A stretch of 64,000 nucleotides of DNA. Origin: Gammaproteobacteria bacterium (GTDB taxonomy: Bacteria; Pseudomonadota; Gammaproteobacteria; Eutrophobiales; Eutrophobiaceae). The stretch covers positions 62,001 to 126,000 of the forward strand of contig JAJDUB010000002.1 in assembly GCA_022826885.1 (NCBI GenBank), in the 5' to 3' direction. Of this stretch, positions 35,795-47,561 are shown one piece after another; position 1 is the stretch's first letter; every line of letters starts with the position of its first letter. The notes beneath the pieces were generated by a model. The model was not told where the DNA came from. It made no database searches and worked only from the letters and a program-made list of their open reading frames with translations. The position numbers and the translations under genes were made by a program.

Positions 35795-36853
35795 ATGCCA
35801 AAAAATCGTCCGCAGTCAGTACAGGATTTAAACGAACGCAGCCTGTTGTTGTTTAAATCCCTGGTTGAGCATTTCATCCACGATGGTCATCCGGTCGGTT
35901 CGCGCACCTTGTCCAGGGATACGGACCTGGCCCTGAGCCCGGCTACCATCCGCAATGTAATGGCCGACCTGGAGGACATGGGATTGTTGCGATCCCCCCA
36001 TACATCAGCCGGACGCGTGCCCACGGCGCGCGGCTTCCGCCTGTTCGTTGACAGCCTGCTCAGCGTTGAACAAATGGAAGAAAGAATGATGGAGCGCATG
36101 GCGCGGGAAATGGCTGCGGAAGTTGATGTCCAGCACCTGGTCGTGCGCACGTCAAGCCTGTTGTCCGATATTACCAAGCTGGCCGCCGTGGTCATGCTGC
36201 CGCGCGTGAGGCAGCATTCGCTCGAACACATCGAGTTCATCACACTGTCCGGGAATCGTATTCTCGTCATACTGGTGTTAAGCAACAAGGAAATCCAGAA
36301 CCGGATCATACACACGGCAAAAACCTATTCCCAATCACAGTTGCAACGGACCGCAAACTATCTTAACTCCACTTTTCGCGGCAAGGACCTGGATACGATC
36401 CGCGCCGAGATGCTCACCGAGTTGAGAAAGCTGAAGGAAGATGTGAACGAACTGATGCAGGCCGCCATCGAAGTGGCGCAGAAGGCGTTTGTCTCCCCCT
36501 CTGCCGAGGATGATGTCGTGATTTCAGGACACACCAACCTGATGGGGGTGGCGGAACTGGGCGACCTGGACAAATTGAAACGGTTGTTCGAGAGCTTCAA
36601 CCAGAAGCGGGACATCCTGCACCTGCTGGAAAATGCAATTAACGCCAAGGGGGTGCAGATCTTCATTGGCGAGGAAGCGGGTTACGAGGTGCTGGATGAT
36701 TGCAGTATCGTAACCTCACCGTACCAGCGCGAAGGGCAGGTCATCGGCGTGCTGGGTGTAATCGGGCCCACCCGTATGGATTATGAAAGAGTCATTCCGG
36801 TCGTGGACGTGACTGCAAGAATTCTGGGCTCGGTCTTGAATTCTGCAGATTAG
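35795..36853 (+). CDS. hrcA: Heat-inducible transcription repressor HrcA
   Basis: LNERSLLLFKSLVEHFIHDGHPVGSRTLSRDTDLALSPATIRNVMADLEDMGLLRSPHTSAGRVPTARGFRLFVD. Confidence 0.97.
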   Translation: MPKNRPQSVQDLNERSLLLFKSLVEHFIHDGHPVGSRTLSRDTDLALSPATIRNVMADLEDMGLLRSPHTSAGRVPTARGFRLFVDSLLSVEQMEERMMERMAREMAAEVDVQHLVVRTSSLLSDITKLAAVVMLPRVRQHSLEHIEFITLSGNRILVILVLSNKEIQNRIIHTAKTYSQSQLQRTANYLNSTFRGKDLDTIRAEMLTELRKLKEDVNELMQAAIEVAQKAFVSPSAEDDVVISGHTNLMGVAELGDLDKLKRLFESFNQKRDILHLLENAINAKGVQIFIGEEAGYEVLDDCSIVTSPYQREGQVIGVLGVIGPTRMDYERVIPVVDVTARILGSVLNSAD

Positions 36854-36935
36854 TCCATATCTTTTTCTACGGGTAACGCAGCGCCGGTCGCGCCCGCCCG
36901 CAATAATGTTATGAGTAAATAATGGTTTGATCATT

Positions 36936-37553
36936 ATGGCAGAAGAAAAAAAACATGCCGGCAACGGGGCGGAACCCGTGCCCACTGATGGCCCTGACCC
37001 GGAGCAGGAACACGCGGAAGAGAATGGGGTCGAGGCTGTAGTACAGGGACTGGAGGAAGCCGGTGAGGGCCGGGATGAGGTTTCTGAAGAGGGCGCAGAC
37101 CTGTTGCAGGAAAACGAACGGTTAAAAATGGAAGTCCGTGAAAGTGCGGATAAGGCGCTGCGCGCCACGGCGGAACTTGAGAATATCCGTAAACGCACTT
37201 CCCGTGATATCGAAAACGCCCATAAATATGCCCTGGAACGCTTCGTGAACGAGTTGCTGCCGGTCATCGACAGTATGGAGCTGGGCATCAACGCATCGCA
37301 ATCGGCGGAAGACATCGAGAGTCTGCGGGAGGGGATGGACCTTACCCTGAAGAAGCTCTTCGACTGCCTGGAAAAGTTCGGGGTGAAGGCTATTGACCCG
37401 ACCGGTGAAAAATTCGACCCCGAATGGCATGAGGCCGTCTCCATGCAGGAACTGGAAGGCAGCGATTCGGGCCAGGTCGTGACCGTGATGCAGAAGGGCT
37501 ATGAACTGAACGGGCGACTGGTCAGGCCGGCAATGGTCGTGGTGGCGAAATAA
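36936..37553 (+). CDS. grpE: Nucleotide exchange factor GrpE
   Basis: ATAELENIRKRTSRDIENAHKYALERFVNELLPVIDSMELGI. Confidence 0.96.
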   Translation: MAEEKKHAGNGAEPVPTDGPDPEQEHAEENGVEAVVQGLEEAGEGRDEVSEEGADLLQENERLKMEVRESADKALRATAELENIRKRTSRDIENAHKYALERFVNELLPVIDSMELGINASQSAEDIESLREGMDLTLKKLFDCLEKFGVKAIDPTGEKFDPEWHEAVSMQELEGSDSGQVVTVMQKGYELNGRLVRPAMVVVAK

Positions 37554-37635
37554 TCCTTGAATTTCAGGGGAATGACCCACACATACATCTCTGGACATAA
37601 AATCTGATCTGAAGAATATCAAAGAGGCTTGAAAG

Positions 37636-39576
37636 ATGAGCAAAATTATCGGTATAGACCTGGGCACGACCAATTCCTGCGTTGCCGTTCTGGAAGGTGG
37701 TCAGGCCAGGGTTATAGAGAACAGCGAAGGCGGCAGGACCACGCCGTCCATCGTCGCATTTTCCGACGATGATGAAGTCCTGGTAGGGCAGTCGGCCAAA
37801 CGCCAGGCGGTTACCAATCCCGACAACACCCTGTTTGCGGTCAAGCGTTTGATCGGCCGGCGCTATGAAGACGGCGTCGTGCAGAAGGATATCAACATGG
37901 TCCCCTATAAAATTGTCAAGGCGGACAACGGTGATGCCTGGGTTGACGTAAAAGGCAGGAAGATGGCTCCCCCGGAGGTCTCCGCGCGCGTGCTGATGAA
38001 AATGAGGCAGACTGCGGAGGATTACCTGGGTGAAAAAGTAACCGAGGCGGTGATTACCGTACCGGCCTATTTCAACGATTCGCAACGCCAGGCGACCAAG
38101 GACGCAGGCAAGATCGCGGGACTGGAAGTGCGGCGCATCATCAACGAACCGACGGCTGCGTCGCTGGCCTACGGCATGGACAAGAAACAGGGAGACTCCA
38201 GGCTCGCCGTTTACGACTTGGGCGGCGGCACCTTCGACGTATCCATCATCGAAATTGCGGAAGTGGACGGCGAGCACCAGTTCGAGGTGTTGTCCACCAA
38301 CGGCGATACGTTCCTGGGCGGCGAGGACTTTGACCTGCGCATCATCGATTTTCTCTGCGATGAATTCAAGAAGGACCAGGGCATCGACCTGCACAATGAT
38401 CCCCTGGCCCTGCAGCGCCTGAAGGAGGCGGCGGAGAAGGCCAAGATAGAACTCTCATCCAGCCAGCAGACCGACATCAACCTGCCGTATATCACGGCGG
38501 ATGCCGGCGGCCCGAAGCATCTCAATATCAAGATGAGCCGCTCCAAACTCGAGGCGCTGGTGGAAGACCTCGTTGACCGTACCATTGAGCCCTGCCGCAT
38601 AGCACTGGAGGATGCCGGATATTCCGCCTCGGACATCACCGACGTCATCCTGGTGGGCGGGCAGACCCGCATGCCCAAGGTACAGGAAAAGGTCAAGCAG
38701 TTCTTCGACAAGGAACCGCGCAAGGATGTCAACCCGGATGAAGCCGTTGCAGTCGGCGCGGCGATCCAGGCCGGCGTACTGGGCGGTGACGTGAAGGACG
38801 TACTGCTGCTCGACGTGACACCCCTCTCCCTGGGCATCGAGACCCTGGGCGGAGTAATGACCAGGCTCATCGACAAGAATACGACGATACCGACCAAGGC
38901 GCAGCAAGTTTTCTCCACTGCGGACGATAACCAGACTGCGGTGACCGTGCACGTCCTGCAGGGCGAGCGCGAGATGGTCGCAGGCAATAAGTCCCTGGGC
39001 CGCTTCGACCTGACGGATATACCGCCTGCGCCCCGGGGCATACCCCAGATCGAGGTGACTTTTGATATCGACGCAAACGGTATCATGAACGTATCGGCAA
39101 AGGACAAGGCCACCGGCAAGGAACAGTCCATCGTCATCAAGGCTTCCAGCGGACTGTCGGACGACGAGATCGAGAAGATGGTCAAGGACGCGGAAGCCCA
39201 TGCCGAAGAAGACCGGCAGGCAAGGGAACTGGTCGAGGCGCGCAACCTGGCGGAGAACCTGGTGTATTCAACGAAGAAATCCATGGAGGAACTGGGCGAC
39301 AAGGTCGAAGACCAGGAGAAACAGGATATCGAGGCTGCGATTACCGGGGTCGAGGAAGCCGTAAAGGGGGATGACAAGGGCGTCATAGAAGAGAAAACTC
39401 AAAAACTGACCGAAGTTGCGGGTAAACTTGCCGAGCGGGCATACCAGCAGGCCGCGGCTGCCGGCGGGGATGCCGACGGTGGGGGCGGAGACAGGCCCGC
39501 GGACGGGAATAGCGGCGCAGGTGACGAGAACGTCGTCGATGCCGAGTTCGAGGAAGTGGATGACACCAAGAAGTAA
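37636..39576 (+). CDS. dnaK: Chaperone DnaK
   Basis: [42 protein letters not shown]. Confidence 0.99.
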   Translation: MSKIIGIDLGTTNSCVAVLEGGQARVIENSEGGRTTPSIVAFSDDDEVLVGQSAKRQAVTNPDNTLFAVKRLIGRRYEDGVVQKDINMVPYKIVKADNGDAWVDVKGRKMAPPEVSARVLMKMRQTAEDYLGEKVTEAVITVPAYFNDSQRQATKDAGKIAGLEVRRIINEPTAASLAYGMDKKQGDSRLAVYDLGGGTFDVSIIEIAEVDGEHQFEVLSTNGDTFLGGEDFDLRIIDFLCDEFKKDQGIDLHNDPLALQRLKEAAEKAKIELSSSQQTDINLPYITADAGGPKHLNIKMSRSKLEALVEDLVDRTIEPCRIALEDAGYSASDITDVILVGGQTRMPKVQEKVKQFFDKEPRKDVNPDEAVAVGAAIQAGVLGGDVKDVLLLDVTPLSLGIETLGGVMTRLIDKNTTIPTKAQQVFSTADDNQTAVTVHVLQGEREMVAGNKSLGRFDLTDIPPAPRGIPQIEVTFDIDANGIMNVSAKDKATGKEQSIVIKASSGLSDDEIEKMVKDAEAHAEEDRQARELVEARNLAENLVYSTKKSMEELGDKVEDQEKQDIEAAITGVEEAVKGDDKGVIEEKTQKLTEVAGKLAERAYQQAAAAGGDADGGGGDRPADGNSGAGDENVVDAEFEEVDDTKK

Positions 39577-40706
39577 TGGCCGCCAAACGAGACTATTATG
39601 ATGTTCTCGGCGTATCAAAAAATGCGTCCGATGCCGACATAAAAAAGGCATTCCGCCGCCTGGCGATGAAATACCATCCGGATCGCAACCCGGATGACAA
39701 GGAGGCGGAGGAGAAATTCAAGGAGGCCAAGGAAGCGAACGATATCCTGAGCGACCAGCAGAAACGGGCTGCTTACGACCAGTTCGGTCATGCCGGCGTC
39801 AGCACTTCGGCCGGAGGGCCGGATGCCCAGGGTTTCAGCGGGTTCGGCGATATATTCGACAGCGTGTTCGGCGACATATTCGGCGCGCAGGGACGCGGCG
39901 GCCAGCGCGCCCAGTCCGGCGCGAACCTCCGTTACGACCTGGAATTGAACCTGGAAGAAGCCATAGCCGGCTCCACCATCAAGATACGTGTGCCCAGGCT
40001 GGTGACCTGTAATGAGTGTTCCGGCAGCGGCGCCAAACGGGGTTCGAGTCCGGTCCAGTGCCCCACCTGTAACGGCGTCGGCCAGGTTCGCATGCAACAG
40101 GGGTTCTTCTCGGTCCAGCAGACCTGTCCCAAATGCCGGGGGAGGGGAAATATCATCAATGACCCGTGCCGTGCGTGTCAGGGGCAGGGACGACTCCGGG
40201 ACAGCAAGACCATTTCCGTAAAAGTACCGCCAGGCGTCGATACCGGTGACCGTATCCGCCTGTCCGGTGAAGGCGAGGCCGGCGAGTTCGGCGCGCCGCC
40301 GGGCGATCTTTACGTGCATGTCATCGTCAGGGACCACGAGATATTCACCCGCGACGGCGCCGACCTGTACTGCGAGGTGCCCATCAGTTTTGCCGCCGCT
40401 GCCCTGGGCCGGGATATAGAAATTCCGACGCTGGACGGCAAGGTCAAACTGCGCATCCCGCAGGAAACCCAGAGCGGCAAGCTGTTCCGCCTGCGCGGCA
40501 AGGGTGTGCGCTCGGTGCGGTCGTCGGCAAGAGGCGACCTGTTATGCCGCGTAATGGTTGAGACCCCGGTGAACCTGAGCAGGAAACAGAAAGACATACT
40601 GGAATCCTTTGAGGATTCCATGGTGGATGATGAACCGCGTTTCCGCCCCCGCGCCAGCAACTGGTTCGACAGCGTGAAAAAATTCTTTGATAATGCGAGC
40701 CAGTAG
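39576..40706 (+). CDS. dnaJ: Chaperone DnaJ
   Basis: J domain with HPD, Gly-rich region, [12 protein letters not shown] zinc-finger repeats. Confidence 0.99.
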   Translation: MAAKRDYYDVLGVSKNASDADIKKAFRRLAMKYHPDRNPDDKEAEEKFKEAKEANDILSDQQKRAAYDQFGHAGVSTSAGGPDAQGFSGFGDIFDSVFGDIFGAQGRGGQRAQSGANLRYDLELNLEEAIAGSTIKIRVPRLVTCNECSGSGAKRGSSPVQCPTCNGVGQVRMQQGFFSVQQTCPKCRGRGNIINDPCRACQGQGRLRDSKTISVKVPPGVDTGDRIRLSGEGEAGEFGAPPGDLYVHVIVRDHEIFTRDGADLYCEVPISFAAAALGRDIEIPTLDGKVKLRIPQETQSGKLFRLRGKGVRSVRSSARGDLLCRVMVETPVNLSRKQKDILESFEDSMVDDEPRFRPRASNWFDSVKKFFDNASQ

Positions 40707-40820
40707 AATAACCGTCTCAAACTAACCGTCATTCCCGCGCAGGCGGGAATCCAGTAGAATACCAGTCTCGACTAACCGTCATTCCCGTGAAAACGGGAAT
40801 CCAGTAGAATACCCGTCTCG
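40700..40820. repeat. About 50-bp tandem repeat (2.4 copies) carrying a REP-like hairpin (cgtcattcccg...cgggaatccag); first copy includes the dnaJ stop codon
   Basis: Units 40700-40750, 40751-40800, partial 40801-40820. Confidence 0.92.
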
Positions 40821-40840
40821 AAGAGACACCTTATTGACTC

Positions 40841-41644
40841 ATGACAAAAGCAGCAATATGCGGCGCCGCGGGACGAATGGGAAAAACCATCCTGGAAGTC
40901 ATCGGCGAAACTGACGGTATTACGGCCGGCGCAGCAATAGAACAAAGCGGCTCCCCGGCGCTCGGCTCGGACGCGGGCGAACAGGCCGGAATCGGCAGCC
41001 TGGGCGTCAGCGTAACCGACAATATCGAGTCCGTCATTGACGACTTTGACGTGCTCATAGACTTCACCCGGGCCGATGCGGTGCTGGAGAACCTGGAAGC
41101 CTGCCGGACAGGTAACAAAAGGGTGGTTATCGGCACAACCGGCCTGTCCGCGGAACAGCAACAGGTGCTGCACAGGGCGAGCGAGGAAATCGCCATCGTA
41201 TTTGCGCCCAACATGAGCGTAGGCGTCAACCTGTGCTTCAAACTGGCGGAACTGGCGGCAAGTATAGTCGGTGACAGCACCGACATTGAGATCATTGAGG
41301 CGCACCACAACCGCAAGATCGACGCCCCCTCAGGCACCGCAGTACGCCTGGGCGAAATCGTGGCCGCGGAACTGGGACGCGACTTGGCGGAGTGCGCAGT
41401 CTATGGCCGGGAAGGTTTTACCGGCCCGCGGGAGCGCAAGACCATCGGCTTCGAGACCATCCGCGCCGGCGACATCGTCGGCGAACACACACTCATGTTC
41501 GCCGGTGCAGGCGAACGGGTGGAGATCAGGCACGTCGCCACCAGCCGCAAGACATTCGCCAGCGGCGCGGTGCGCGCCGCGCAATGGATCATGGACAAGG
41601 AAGCCGGCCTGTACAGCATGCAGGACGTGCTGGGGTTGAGCTGA
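40841..41644 (+). CDS. dapB: 4-hydroxy-tetrahydrodipicolinate reductase
   Basis: [34 protein letters not shown]. Confidence 0.96.
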   Translation: MTKAAICGAAGRMGKTILEVIGETDGITAGAAIEQSGSPALGSDAGEQAGIGSLGVSVTDNIESVIDDFDVLIDFTRADAVLENLEACRTGNKRVVIGTTGLSAEQQQVLHRASEEIAIVFAPNMSVGVNLCFKLAELAASIVGDSTDIEIIEAHHNRKIDAPSGTAVRLGEIVAAELGRDLAECAVYGREGFTGPRERKTIGFETIRAGDIVGEHTLMFAGAGERVEIRHVATSRKTFASGAVRAAQWIMDKEAGLYSMQDVLGLS

Positions 41645-41646
41645 GC

Positions 41647-42129
41647 ATGCCGGTAGAAACTCCATTCCAGGCAAGCAGGCAGGTGATCCTCCCCGACTGG
41701 ATCGATTACAACGGTCACATGAACGTAGCCTACTACGTCCTGGTGTTTGACCACGCCACCGATGATTTTTTCGACTTCATGGGAATGACCGCCGAATACA
41801 GGGCCGCGGGCAACGTCTCCGCCTTCACTGCGGAAATGCATGTCAATTATATCCGTGAGGTGAAGGAAGGCGACGAAGTATACGTAACCACCCAGTTGCT
41901 GGGTTACGATGAAAAACGCTTCCATTATTTTCACCAGATGTACCACGCCGAGCAGGGCTATCTTACCGCAACCAGTGAACTGCTATGCCTGTTCGTGGAC
42001 ATGAACCAGAGACGGGTAACGCAGATGCCGGCTCCGATCCTCGACCGGCTGGCCGAAATCAAGCAAAGCCACGATGAACTGCCCCTGCCGGAACAGGTCG
42101 GGAGTGTGATGAGGGTTAAACCGATGTGA
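41647..42129 (+). CDS. Thioesterase (hotdog fold, 4HBT-like)
   Basis: VILPDWIDYNGHMNVAYYVLVFDHATDDFFDFMGM...TAEMHVNYIREVKEGDEVYVTTQLLGYDEKRFHYFHQMYHAEQGYLTATSELL. Confidence 0.87.
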   Translation: MPVETPFQASRQVILPDWIDYNGHMNVAYYVLVFDHATDDFFDFMGMTAEYRAAGNVSAFTAEMHVNYIREVKEGDEVYVTTQLLGYDEKRFHYFHQMYHAEQGYLTATSELLCLFVDMNQRRVTQMPAPILDRLAEIKQSHDELPLPEQVGSVMRVKPM

Positions 42130-42246
42130 CAGTTTCCCTTTACTGTCTGCGCCGCGATAAAAAAGCTGATAAACAACCTTGCAAACTCAATCATGAGTAT
42201 TTTATACTAACACGTAGGAAATATTCGTACTGATGAGGGGCCAAAC

Positions 42247-42621
42247 ATGCCGATGGTCAAAAAAAGTATCTCAGTGACAGAACAACAGAACGCCTGGATC
42301 AATGTGCAAATCGAAACCGGACGTTACGGCAACGAAAGCGAAGTTGTGCGCGACCTTATCCGCGAGAGACAAATCCGGGGACAGCAAAGACCCGCCGAAA
42401 TCAAGGCCGTCCACCATGTATCCGAACCCGAACCGTTACCTTACACTGTTCCCATTACGGCGGCAGAAGGGGGAGCGGCCGGCGCTGACTCACTCGTTGC
42501 GCTTAACCAGTTGCAAACTTCCTTGCGGGAACGCAACATCGACCTTGCCCGGTGGGAGCAGGACGTGAAGGCCGAGCGTCTGGCTGCCGGCCCGCATCAC
42601 CCGGTGAGAAATGCGGGCTGA
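42247..42621 (+). CDS. ParD/CopG-like antitoxin with atypical C-terminus
   Basis: KKSISVTEQQNAWINVQIETGRYGNESEVVRDLIRERQ RHH-like N-terminus; followed by PIN gene. Confidence 0.7.
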   Translation: MPMVKKSISVTEQQNAWINVQIETGRYGNESEVVRDLIRERQIRGQQRPAEIKAVHHVSEPEPLPYTVPITAAEGGAAGADSLVALNQLQTSLRERNIDLARWEQDVKAERLAAGPHHPVRNAG

Positions 42622-42645
42622 CCTGGCGCAGCCGTCCGGTTCGGA

Positions 42646-43017
42646 ATGATCCACCTGGACACGAGTTTCCTGATTCGGGCGTTGCAACCAGGGTCGCCCC
42701 AGGACCAAAAACTGAGGAGCTGGATAGCAGAAGGCCAGACACTGGGAATCAGCGCAGTCGCCTGGACCGAATTCCTGTGCGGCCCAATCTCCCTGTTTGA
42801 CATGTCATTGGTCACCAGGGTCGCCGGACAGCGGCGCGACTTCAGCGCGGAACACGCTGCGATTGCAGCCCGTTTATTCAACGAGTCGGGCAGGCGTCGC
42901 GGGTCCTTGACTGATTGTATGATCGCAGCGACGGCTATCGCCGACAAAGCAGCTATCGCGACAGCGAATGAGTCAGACTTTCGCCGGTTTGAAGGTTTCG
43001 GACTGACCCTGGCGTAG
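42646..43017 (+). CDS. PIN-domain toxin (VapC-like)
   Basis: MIHLDTSFLIRALQPGS... ISAVAWTEFLCG... GSLTDCMIAATAIADKAAIATANESDFRRFEGFGLTL. Confidence 0.88.
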   Translation: MIHLDTSFLIRALQPGSPQDQKLRSWIAEGQTLGISAVAWTEFLCGPISLFDMSLVTRVAGQRRDFSAEHAAIAARLFNESGRRRGSLTDCMIAATAIADKAAIATANESDFRRFEGFGLTLA

Positions 43018-43043
43018 GGCGACGTAAATTACCCGCTCATATC

Positions 43044-46000
43044 TCAGGCCATGCCCGCAGGCGGTTTGTCGACAAAGCCAGCGGGGTTGCGCCGGCGGGC
43101 CAGCAGGTTGTCGATTTCCCAGCGGGCGGCTGGTTCGACGTCTGTGAGGCAGGTAGTTACACCGTTCAGTTGTTTGGCGACCGGCAGGCCGTTCCTGAAC
43201 AATACCCTGTTGGTATGCAGCGCCGGGATGCGTTCGCCGGGTAATATGATGCCGACCAGGTTCAGCGGGTCGGCGGCGGAGATGACGACGGGGGGCAGTT
43301 CCTGCGGTGCGTTTTTCTGTTTCCTCAGCAGTGCGATGGCCTCCGGCCGGGCGAACTGTTCTCCCGAGCAGCCCTCGACGAAGTACCCGCCGCGGATCTC
43401 GCCCCGCGCTTCCATGCGCCGGCACACATACAGCAGTTCCCTCCACGGCGGCAGGTCGGGCTCCCGTTCCAGAACCTTGCGGAACAGGACCCCGTAACGT
43501 TTGAGCAAGGTATCGACGACGGCAGCCAGCGTGTTTTCATCGGTGCCCGGCCAGACGTTCCTGGCCGGGGGGTCAGGGGTTTCCGGTGCGTAGGCAATGG
43601 TCGACCAGCGGCCTGCGGCATCGACGCTGTTCATGACGGACACTCGCCTGCGCCGGTTCTTCCGGCCGTAACCGGGACGCCTGCTCTCCGGCGTGATCAG
43701 CGCTCGCAACCCCGCGTAGCTGTCGGAGGTGACCGCTCCGCGGGCCGCAAGTTCCGCCAACGCGGTTTCCACCTGCGTGCGCAACAGGCCGGTATGTTGA
43801 ACCAGGTCCAGGAAAAAAGACGCTCCCCGGCGCCGCAGGACGTCCAGGGTTTTTTCGGCCTTGGACGATAACTTCCTGTCCTGTATCGCTTCGGTGGAAT
43901 TCAGTTTATGCCACAGGTCCAGGTGTTCGCGATCCAGCAACGTGATTGGTGTATTTCTCAGCAATACCGCGTTGCCGGCAGACGCTTGCTCCAGGTTCGG
44001 CTTGTGCCTGGCGGAAGGCAGGCGGGCCCAGGCGATGCGTCCGCTGCTGCACAGCCGGTCCAGGGCCGCGCCTGAGTAATCGTTCAGGCGGGCCAGCAGG
44101 ATATCCTTCTCCCACGCTGCCGCGGGGATGGAATATCCCTCCAGTTTTTCCAGCGCGGCCAACAGCGCGCTGTCTCCCTCGGGCCGGATTTCCCCCATGC
44201 CGTGCCAGGCAAACAGGAACCGCATATAGTCGGCGGCCGGCACCGGTTGGATTTCCTGCCGTAACGATTGAATGGTGTAGCGGTGCATCCGGGCCAGCAG
44301 ACCCCGCTCACACCACTCCGTCTCCACAGCATCCGGACTGAACCGTCCCTGCATGGCATAGCCCTCATTCTGTAATGCCAGCAGAGCGACATTCACCTCG
44401 GTTCCGGTTGCTTCAAACAATTCGGCCAACTCCGCTTCCGCCACGGGTCCGCTGCATTCAAGCCGGGCGCGGATGAGTTCGATCAGGGCGGATTCTTTGG
44501 TCCAGTTCGCTGAATAAGGGGCCGCCTCCGGCGGCATGTTATCTGACTGGATTCCCGCATGCGCGGGAATGACGGTGGGGGTTGCGGGAGTGGTGGTGGT
44601 CGGGGACAGACTTAAGTCCGTCCCCTGGGTAGATTCCTCATCTCCGCCGGCATACACCGCTGTAACCTGGGGCAGGCGTTCGGCGCAGGCCCACAGTGTC
44701 TGTTTCCCGGTGCGTATGACGGTCGCGCGTTGCTCCTCCTCAAGCTGGGCAAGCCAGGCGCGGCCGTCCGCCGCCGCCGGGTTGGCGCCGTTGATTTCCC
44801 GTTCGGTCATGACACCCGTCAACATCAGGGCATCGTACAATTCATCCGGATCGTTAAAGGAAGGCCAGGCTTCATTACGCACCCGGGCGATGGCTTCCGG
44901 GCTCAAACGAGCCAGGTCCGCAGCGTCGGCTGGATCCAGGAAGCGCCTGGCAATGACCGCATTGGTGCGGCGCTCTTCCGCGGGCGCGTCATCCAGGAAC
45001 GCATACGGGCGCGCGTTCAGGATTTCCTGCGCCAGGGGAGAAGGGCCGCCCAGATCCCGGCAGTGGAACCGGATGCGCCCGTCTTCGTATGCGCGTAATA
45101 CTTCTTCGAGCCCGGTAATATCCATCAGGTCGTTCAGGCAGTCGTCAACGGTTTGTTCGACCAGCGGATGCTGCGGTATCTCCCTTTCCCCGATGAGGTT
45201 GTCCTGGCAGGCCAGTTGATCAGGGAAGACTACCGCCATCAGGTCTTCCGCGTCGCTGCGCTGGAACTGCGCGGGCACTTTCTGCCCGCCGTTGTTGCGC
45301 CTGACGGCCAGGGCCGTGGTGGCGTTCCAGCGCCAGTGGGTCGGGAACATGGGCGTTGCCAGCAGCGCCTGGGTGACCGTTTCCCTGACCCCGGCAGATT
45401 TCAGGTAACGGGTCACGTCTTCCAGGGGGAAACTGTGGATCGCGCCCAGGGAGATGACGATGCTGTCATCCAGGGCCGCGGCCTGCAATTCGAAGTTGAA
45501 CTGGCGGCAGAAACGTTTGCGCAGGGCCAGCCCCCAGGCGCGGTTGATGCGGGACCCGTAAGGACTGTGCAGCACCAGGTGCTGGTCCCCGGCCTCGTCA
45601 AAGAACCGCTCGAATACGATATCCTGCCGGGTCGGTACGCGTCCCAGGGCGGCGCGGGCGCCGGCCAGGTGGTCGGTCAACTGGCGGGCAGCCGATTCGT
45701 CCAGTTTTAACTCGTCAACCAGCCAGCGGTATGCGGCGTCCATTCCTTCAGTCAGCTTTTCATCCATGGCGCCGCGCAGGCGCGAGACCGAGTCGCTGAG
45801 TTCATCCGACCGGCCCGGCGCTTCGCCGAACCAGAACGGGATATTGGGAGGCTGGCCCTGTGCGTCCGCCACCCGCACCTTGCTCTGTTCGACCTTGAGG
45901 ATTCGATAGGAGGTGTTGCCCAGTTGGAAGATGTCCCCGGGCAGGCTCTCGAAAGCGAAATCCTCGTCCAGTGTCCCGATAAAATGGCCGTCCGGTTCCA

Positions 46001-47507
46001 GCACCACGTCGTAATCGAACTGGTCCGGTATCACCCCGCCGTTGGTCACGGCTGTGAGCCTGGCGCTCTTCCTGGGCCTGATGCGCCTGTTTACCGTGTC
46101 ATGGTGGATGTAACGGCTGCGCCGGCCGCGCCGGGTCGAAAACCCCTGCGCCAGCATGCCCAGCACCTCCGTGAATTTCTGCGGGACCAGGCCCCGGTAG
46201 GGGTAGGCCAGTGTCACCTGCCGGAACAACTCGTCTTCCTGCAATTCACCGCAGGCAGCCTCCGCAACCAGGTGCTGGGCCAGCACATCCAGGTGGCCCC
46301 CGGGTATGCTGAGCCGGTCCAGTTCATCGCGCCGCACCGCGTCCAGTAACGCTGCGCATTCCACCAGGTCGTCCCGGCTGAGAGGGAACAGGCGGCCCCT
46401 GGGGGTTGCTCCCAGGTGGTGGCCGGAGCGTCCCACCCGTTGCAGGAACACGGCGATGGACCGCGGCGAACCCAGTTGGCAGACCAGGTCGATATCACCG
46501 ATATCGATCCCCAGTTCCAGGGATGCGGTCGCGACCAGGGCCTTGAGTTCTCCCCGTTTCAGTCGTTGTTCGGCGTTAAGGCGATGTTCCTTCGCCAGGC
46601 TGCCGTGATGGGCTGTAACGTATTCTTCACCGACTCGTTCCGCCAGGGCGCGGGCTGCGCGCTCGGCCAGGCGCCGGGTATTGACGAAGATCAGCGTGGT
46701 TCTGTGCTGACTGATCAGATTGGCCAACTCCCCATATAGTTCCTGCCATACCTCGCCGGCCATCACTGCTTCCAGGGGCGAATCCGGGAGTTGAAGCGCA
46801 ATATCGACCTGCCTGACATGCCCGCGATCCAGGATGTTGCAATGTTCTTCCCGGTTCCCGACCAGGAACCGGGCAATCTCTTCTATGGGCCGTTGCGTCG
46901 CGGACAGGCCGATGCGCACGGGAGCGCGGTTGGTCAGCGCTTCCAGCCGTTCCAGCGATAACGCCAGGTGTGCGCCCCGCTTGTTCGGCGCCAAGGCATG
47001 GATCTCGTCGACGATGACGTTGCGCACGGTTTGCAGCATCTTCCTCCCGGAACTGCTGGTCAGCAGGATATAGAGGGATTCCGGGGTGGTCACCAGGATA
47101 TGGGGCGGTACCCGCCGCATGCGCTCGCGCTCTGACTGCGTGGTGTCGCCGGTGCGCACCAGGGCGCGGATATCCACCTCCGGCAATCCCTGCGCCTGCA
47201 TCATGTCCCGGATGCCCTGCAGCGGCCCCTGCAGGTTCTTCTGTATATCGTTGGACAGGGCTTTCAGGGGGGAGACATACAGGATATACGTCTCGTCAGC
47301 CAGTCCCCCGGCCAGCGCTTCGCGCACCAGGTCGTCAATCGCCGCGAGAAACGCAGCCAGGGTCTTGCCGCTGCCGGTCGGCGCCGCGATCAGGGTATGA
47401 CCGCCCTGTTTTATCGCAGGCCAGGCATCTTCCTGCACCGGCGTAGGTCCGGTGAATTCACCGTGAAACCAAGCCGAGGTAACCGGGTGGAAAATATCGG
47501 TTGACAT
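43044..47507 (-). CDS. lhr: Lhr-like large DEAD/DEAH-box helicase
   Basis: [82 protein letters not shown]; about 1,490 aa. Confidence 0.95.
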   Translation of the reverse strand: MSTDIFHPVTSAWFHGEFTGPTPVQEDAWPAIKQGGHTLIAAPTGSGKTLAAFLAAIDDLVREALAGGLADETYILYVSPLKALSNDIQKNLQGPLQGIRDMMQAQGLPEVDIRALVRTGDTTQSERERMRRVPPHILVTTPESLYILLTSSSGRKMLQTVRNVIVDEIHALAPNKRGAHLALSLERLEALTNRAPVRIGLSATQRPIEEIARFLVGNREEHCNILDRGHVRQVDIALQLPDSPLEAVMAGEVWQELYGELANLISQHRTTLIFVNTRRLAERAARALAERVGEEYVTAHHGSLAKEHRLNAEQRLKRGELKALVATASLELGIDIGDIDLVCQLGSPRSIAVFLQRVGRSGHHLGATPRGRLFPLSRDDLVECAALLDAVRRDELDRLSIPGGHLDVLAQHLVAEAACGELQEDELFRQVTLAYPYRGLVPQKFTEVLGMLAQGFSTRRGRRSRYIHHDTVNRRIRPRKSARLTAVTNGGVIPDQFDYDVVLEPDGHFIGTLDEDFAFESLPGDIFQLGNTSYRILKVEQSKVRVADAQGQPPNIPFWFGEAPGRSDELSDSVSRLRGAMDEKLTEGMDAAYRWLVDELKLDESAARQLTDHLAGARAALGRVPTRQDIVFERFFDEAGDQHLVLHSPYGSRINRAWGLALRKRFCRQFNFELQAAALDDSIVISLGAIHSFPLEDVTRYLKSAGVRETVTQALLATPMFPTHWRWNATTALAVRRNNGGQKVPAQFQRSDAEDLMAVVFPDQLACQDNLIGEREIPQHPLVEQTVDDCLNDLMDITGLEEVLRAYEDGRIRFHCRDLGGPSPLAQEILNARPYAFLDDAPAEERRTNAVIARRFLDPADAADLARLSPEAIARVRNEAWPSFNDPDELYDALMLTGVMTEREINGANPAAADGRAWLAQLEEEQRATVIRTGKQTLWACAERLPQVTAVYAGGDEESTQGTDLSLSPTTTTPATPTVIPAHAGIQSDNMPPEAAPYSANWTKESALIELIRARLECSGPVAEAELAELFEATGTEVNVALLALQNEGYAMQGRFSPDAVETEWCERGLLARMHRYTIQSLRQEIQPVPAADYMRFLFAWHGMGEIRPEGDSALLAALEKLEGYSIPAAAWEKDILLARLNDYSGAALDRLCSSGRIAWARLPSARHKPNLEQASAGNAVLLRNTPITLLDREHLDLWHKLNSTEAIQDRKLSSKAEKTLDVLRRRGASFFLDLVQHTGLLRTQVETALAELAARGAVTSDSYAGLRALITPESRRPGYGRKNRRRRVSVMNSVDAAGRWSTIAYAPETPDPPARNVWPGTDENTLAAVVDTLLKRYGVLFRKVLEREPDLPPWRELLYVCRRMEARGEIRGGYFVEGCSGEQFARPEAIALLRKQKNAPQELPPVVISAADPLNLVGIILPGERIPALHTNRVLFRNGLPVAKQLNGVTTCLTDVEPAARWEIDNLLARRRNPAGFVDKPPAGMA
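44547..44575. repeat. REP-like palindrome inside the lhr CDS (translated as [10 protein letters not shown])
   Basis: ctggattcccgc-atgc-gcgggaatgacgg. Confidence 0.9.
44602..44625. repeat. Palindrome ggggacagacttaagtccgtcccc inside the lhr CDS
   Basis: 24-nt palindrome with one mismatched pair. Confidence 0.9.
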
Positions 47508-47561
47508 AGACCGACAGTTTATCTAAAAGTCGGGTAAATAGCAGGACAACCGGATGATTAT

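Noticed and set aside
35690-35795. CIRCE element (TTAGCACTC-N9-GAGTGCTAA) upstream of hrcA
   Set aside because: Only a partial gagtgttaa-like half site; no matching opposite half seen here or before grpE.
38211-39386. 391-aa minus-strand ORF opposite dnaK
   Set aside because: Antisense shadow ORF in a high-GC conserved gene; Ser/Arg-rich, no domain.
40700-40820. Possible CRISPR array
   Set aside because: Direct tandem units without unique spacers; internal REP-like hairpin. No CRISPR array or cas gene seen in the window.
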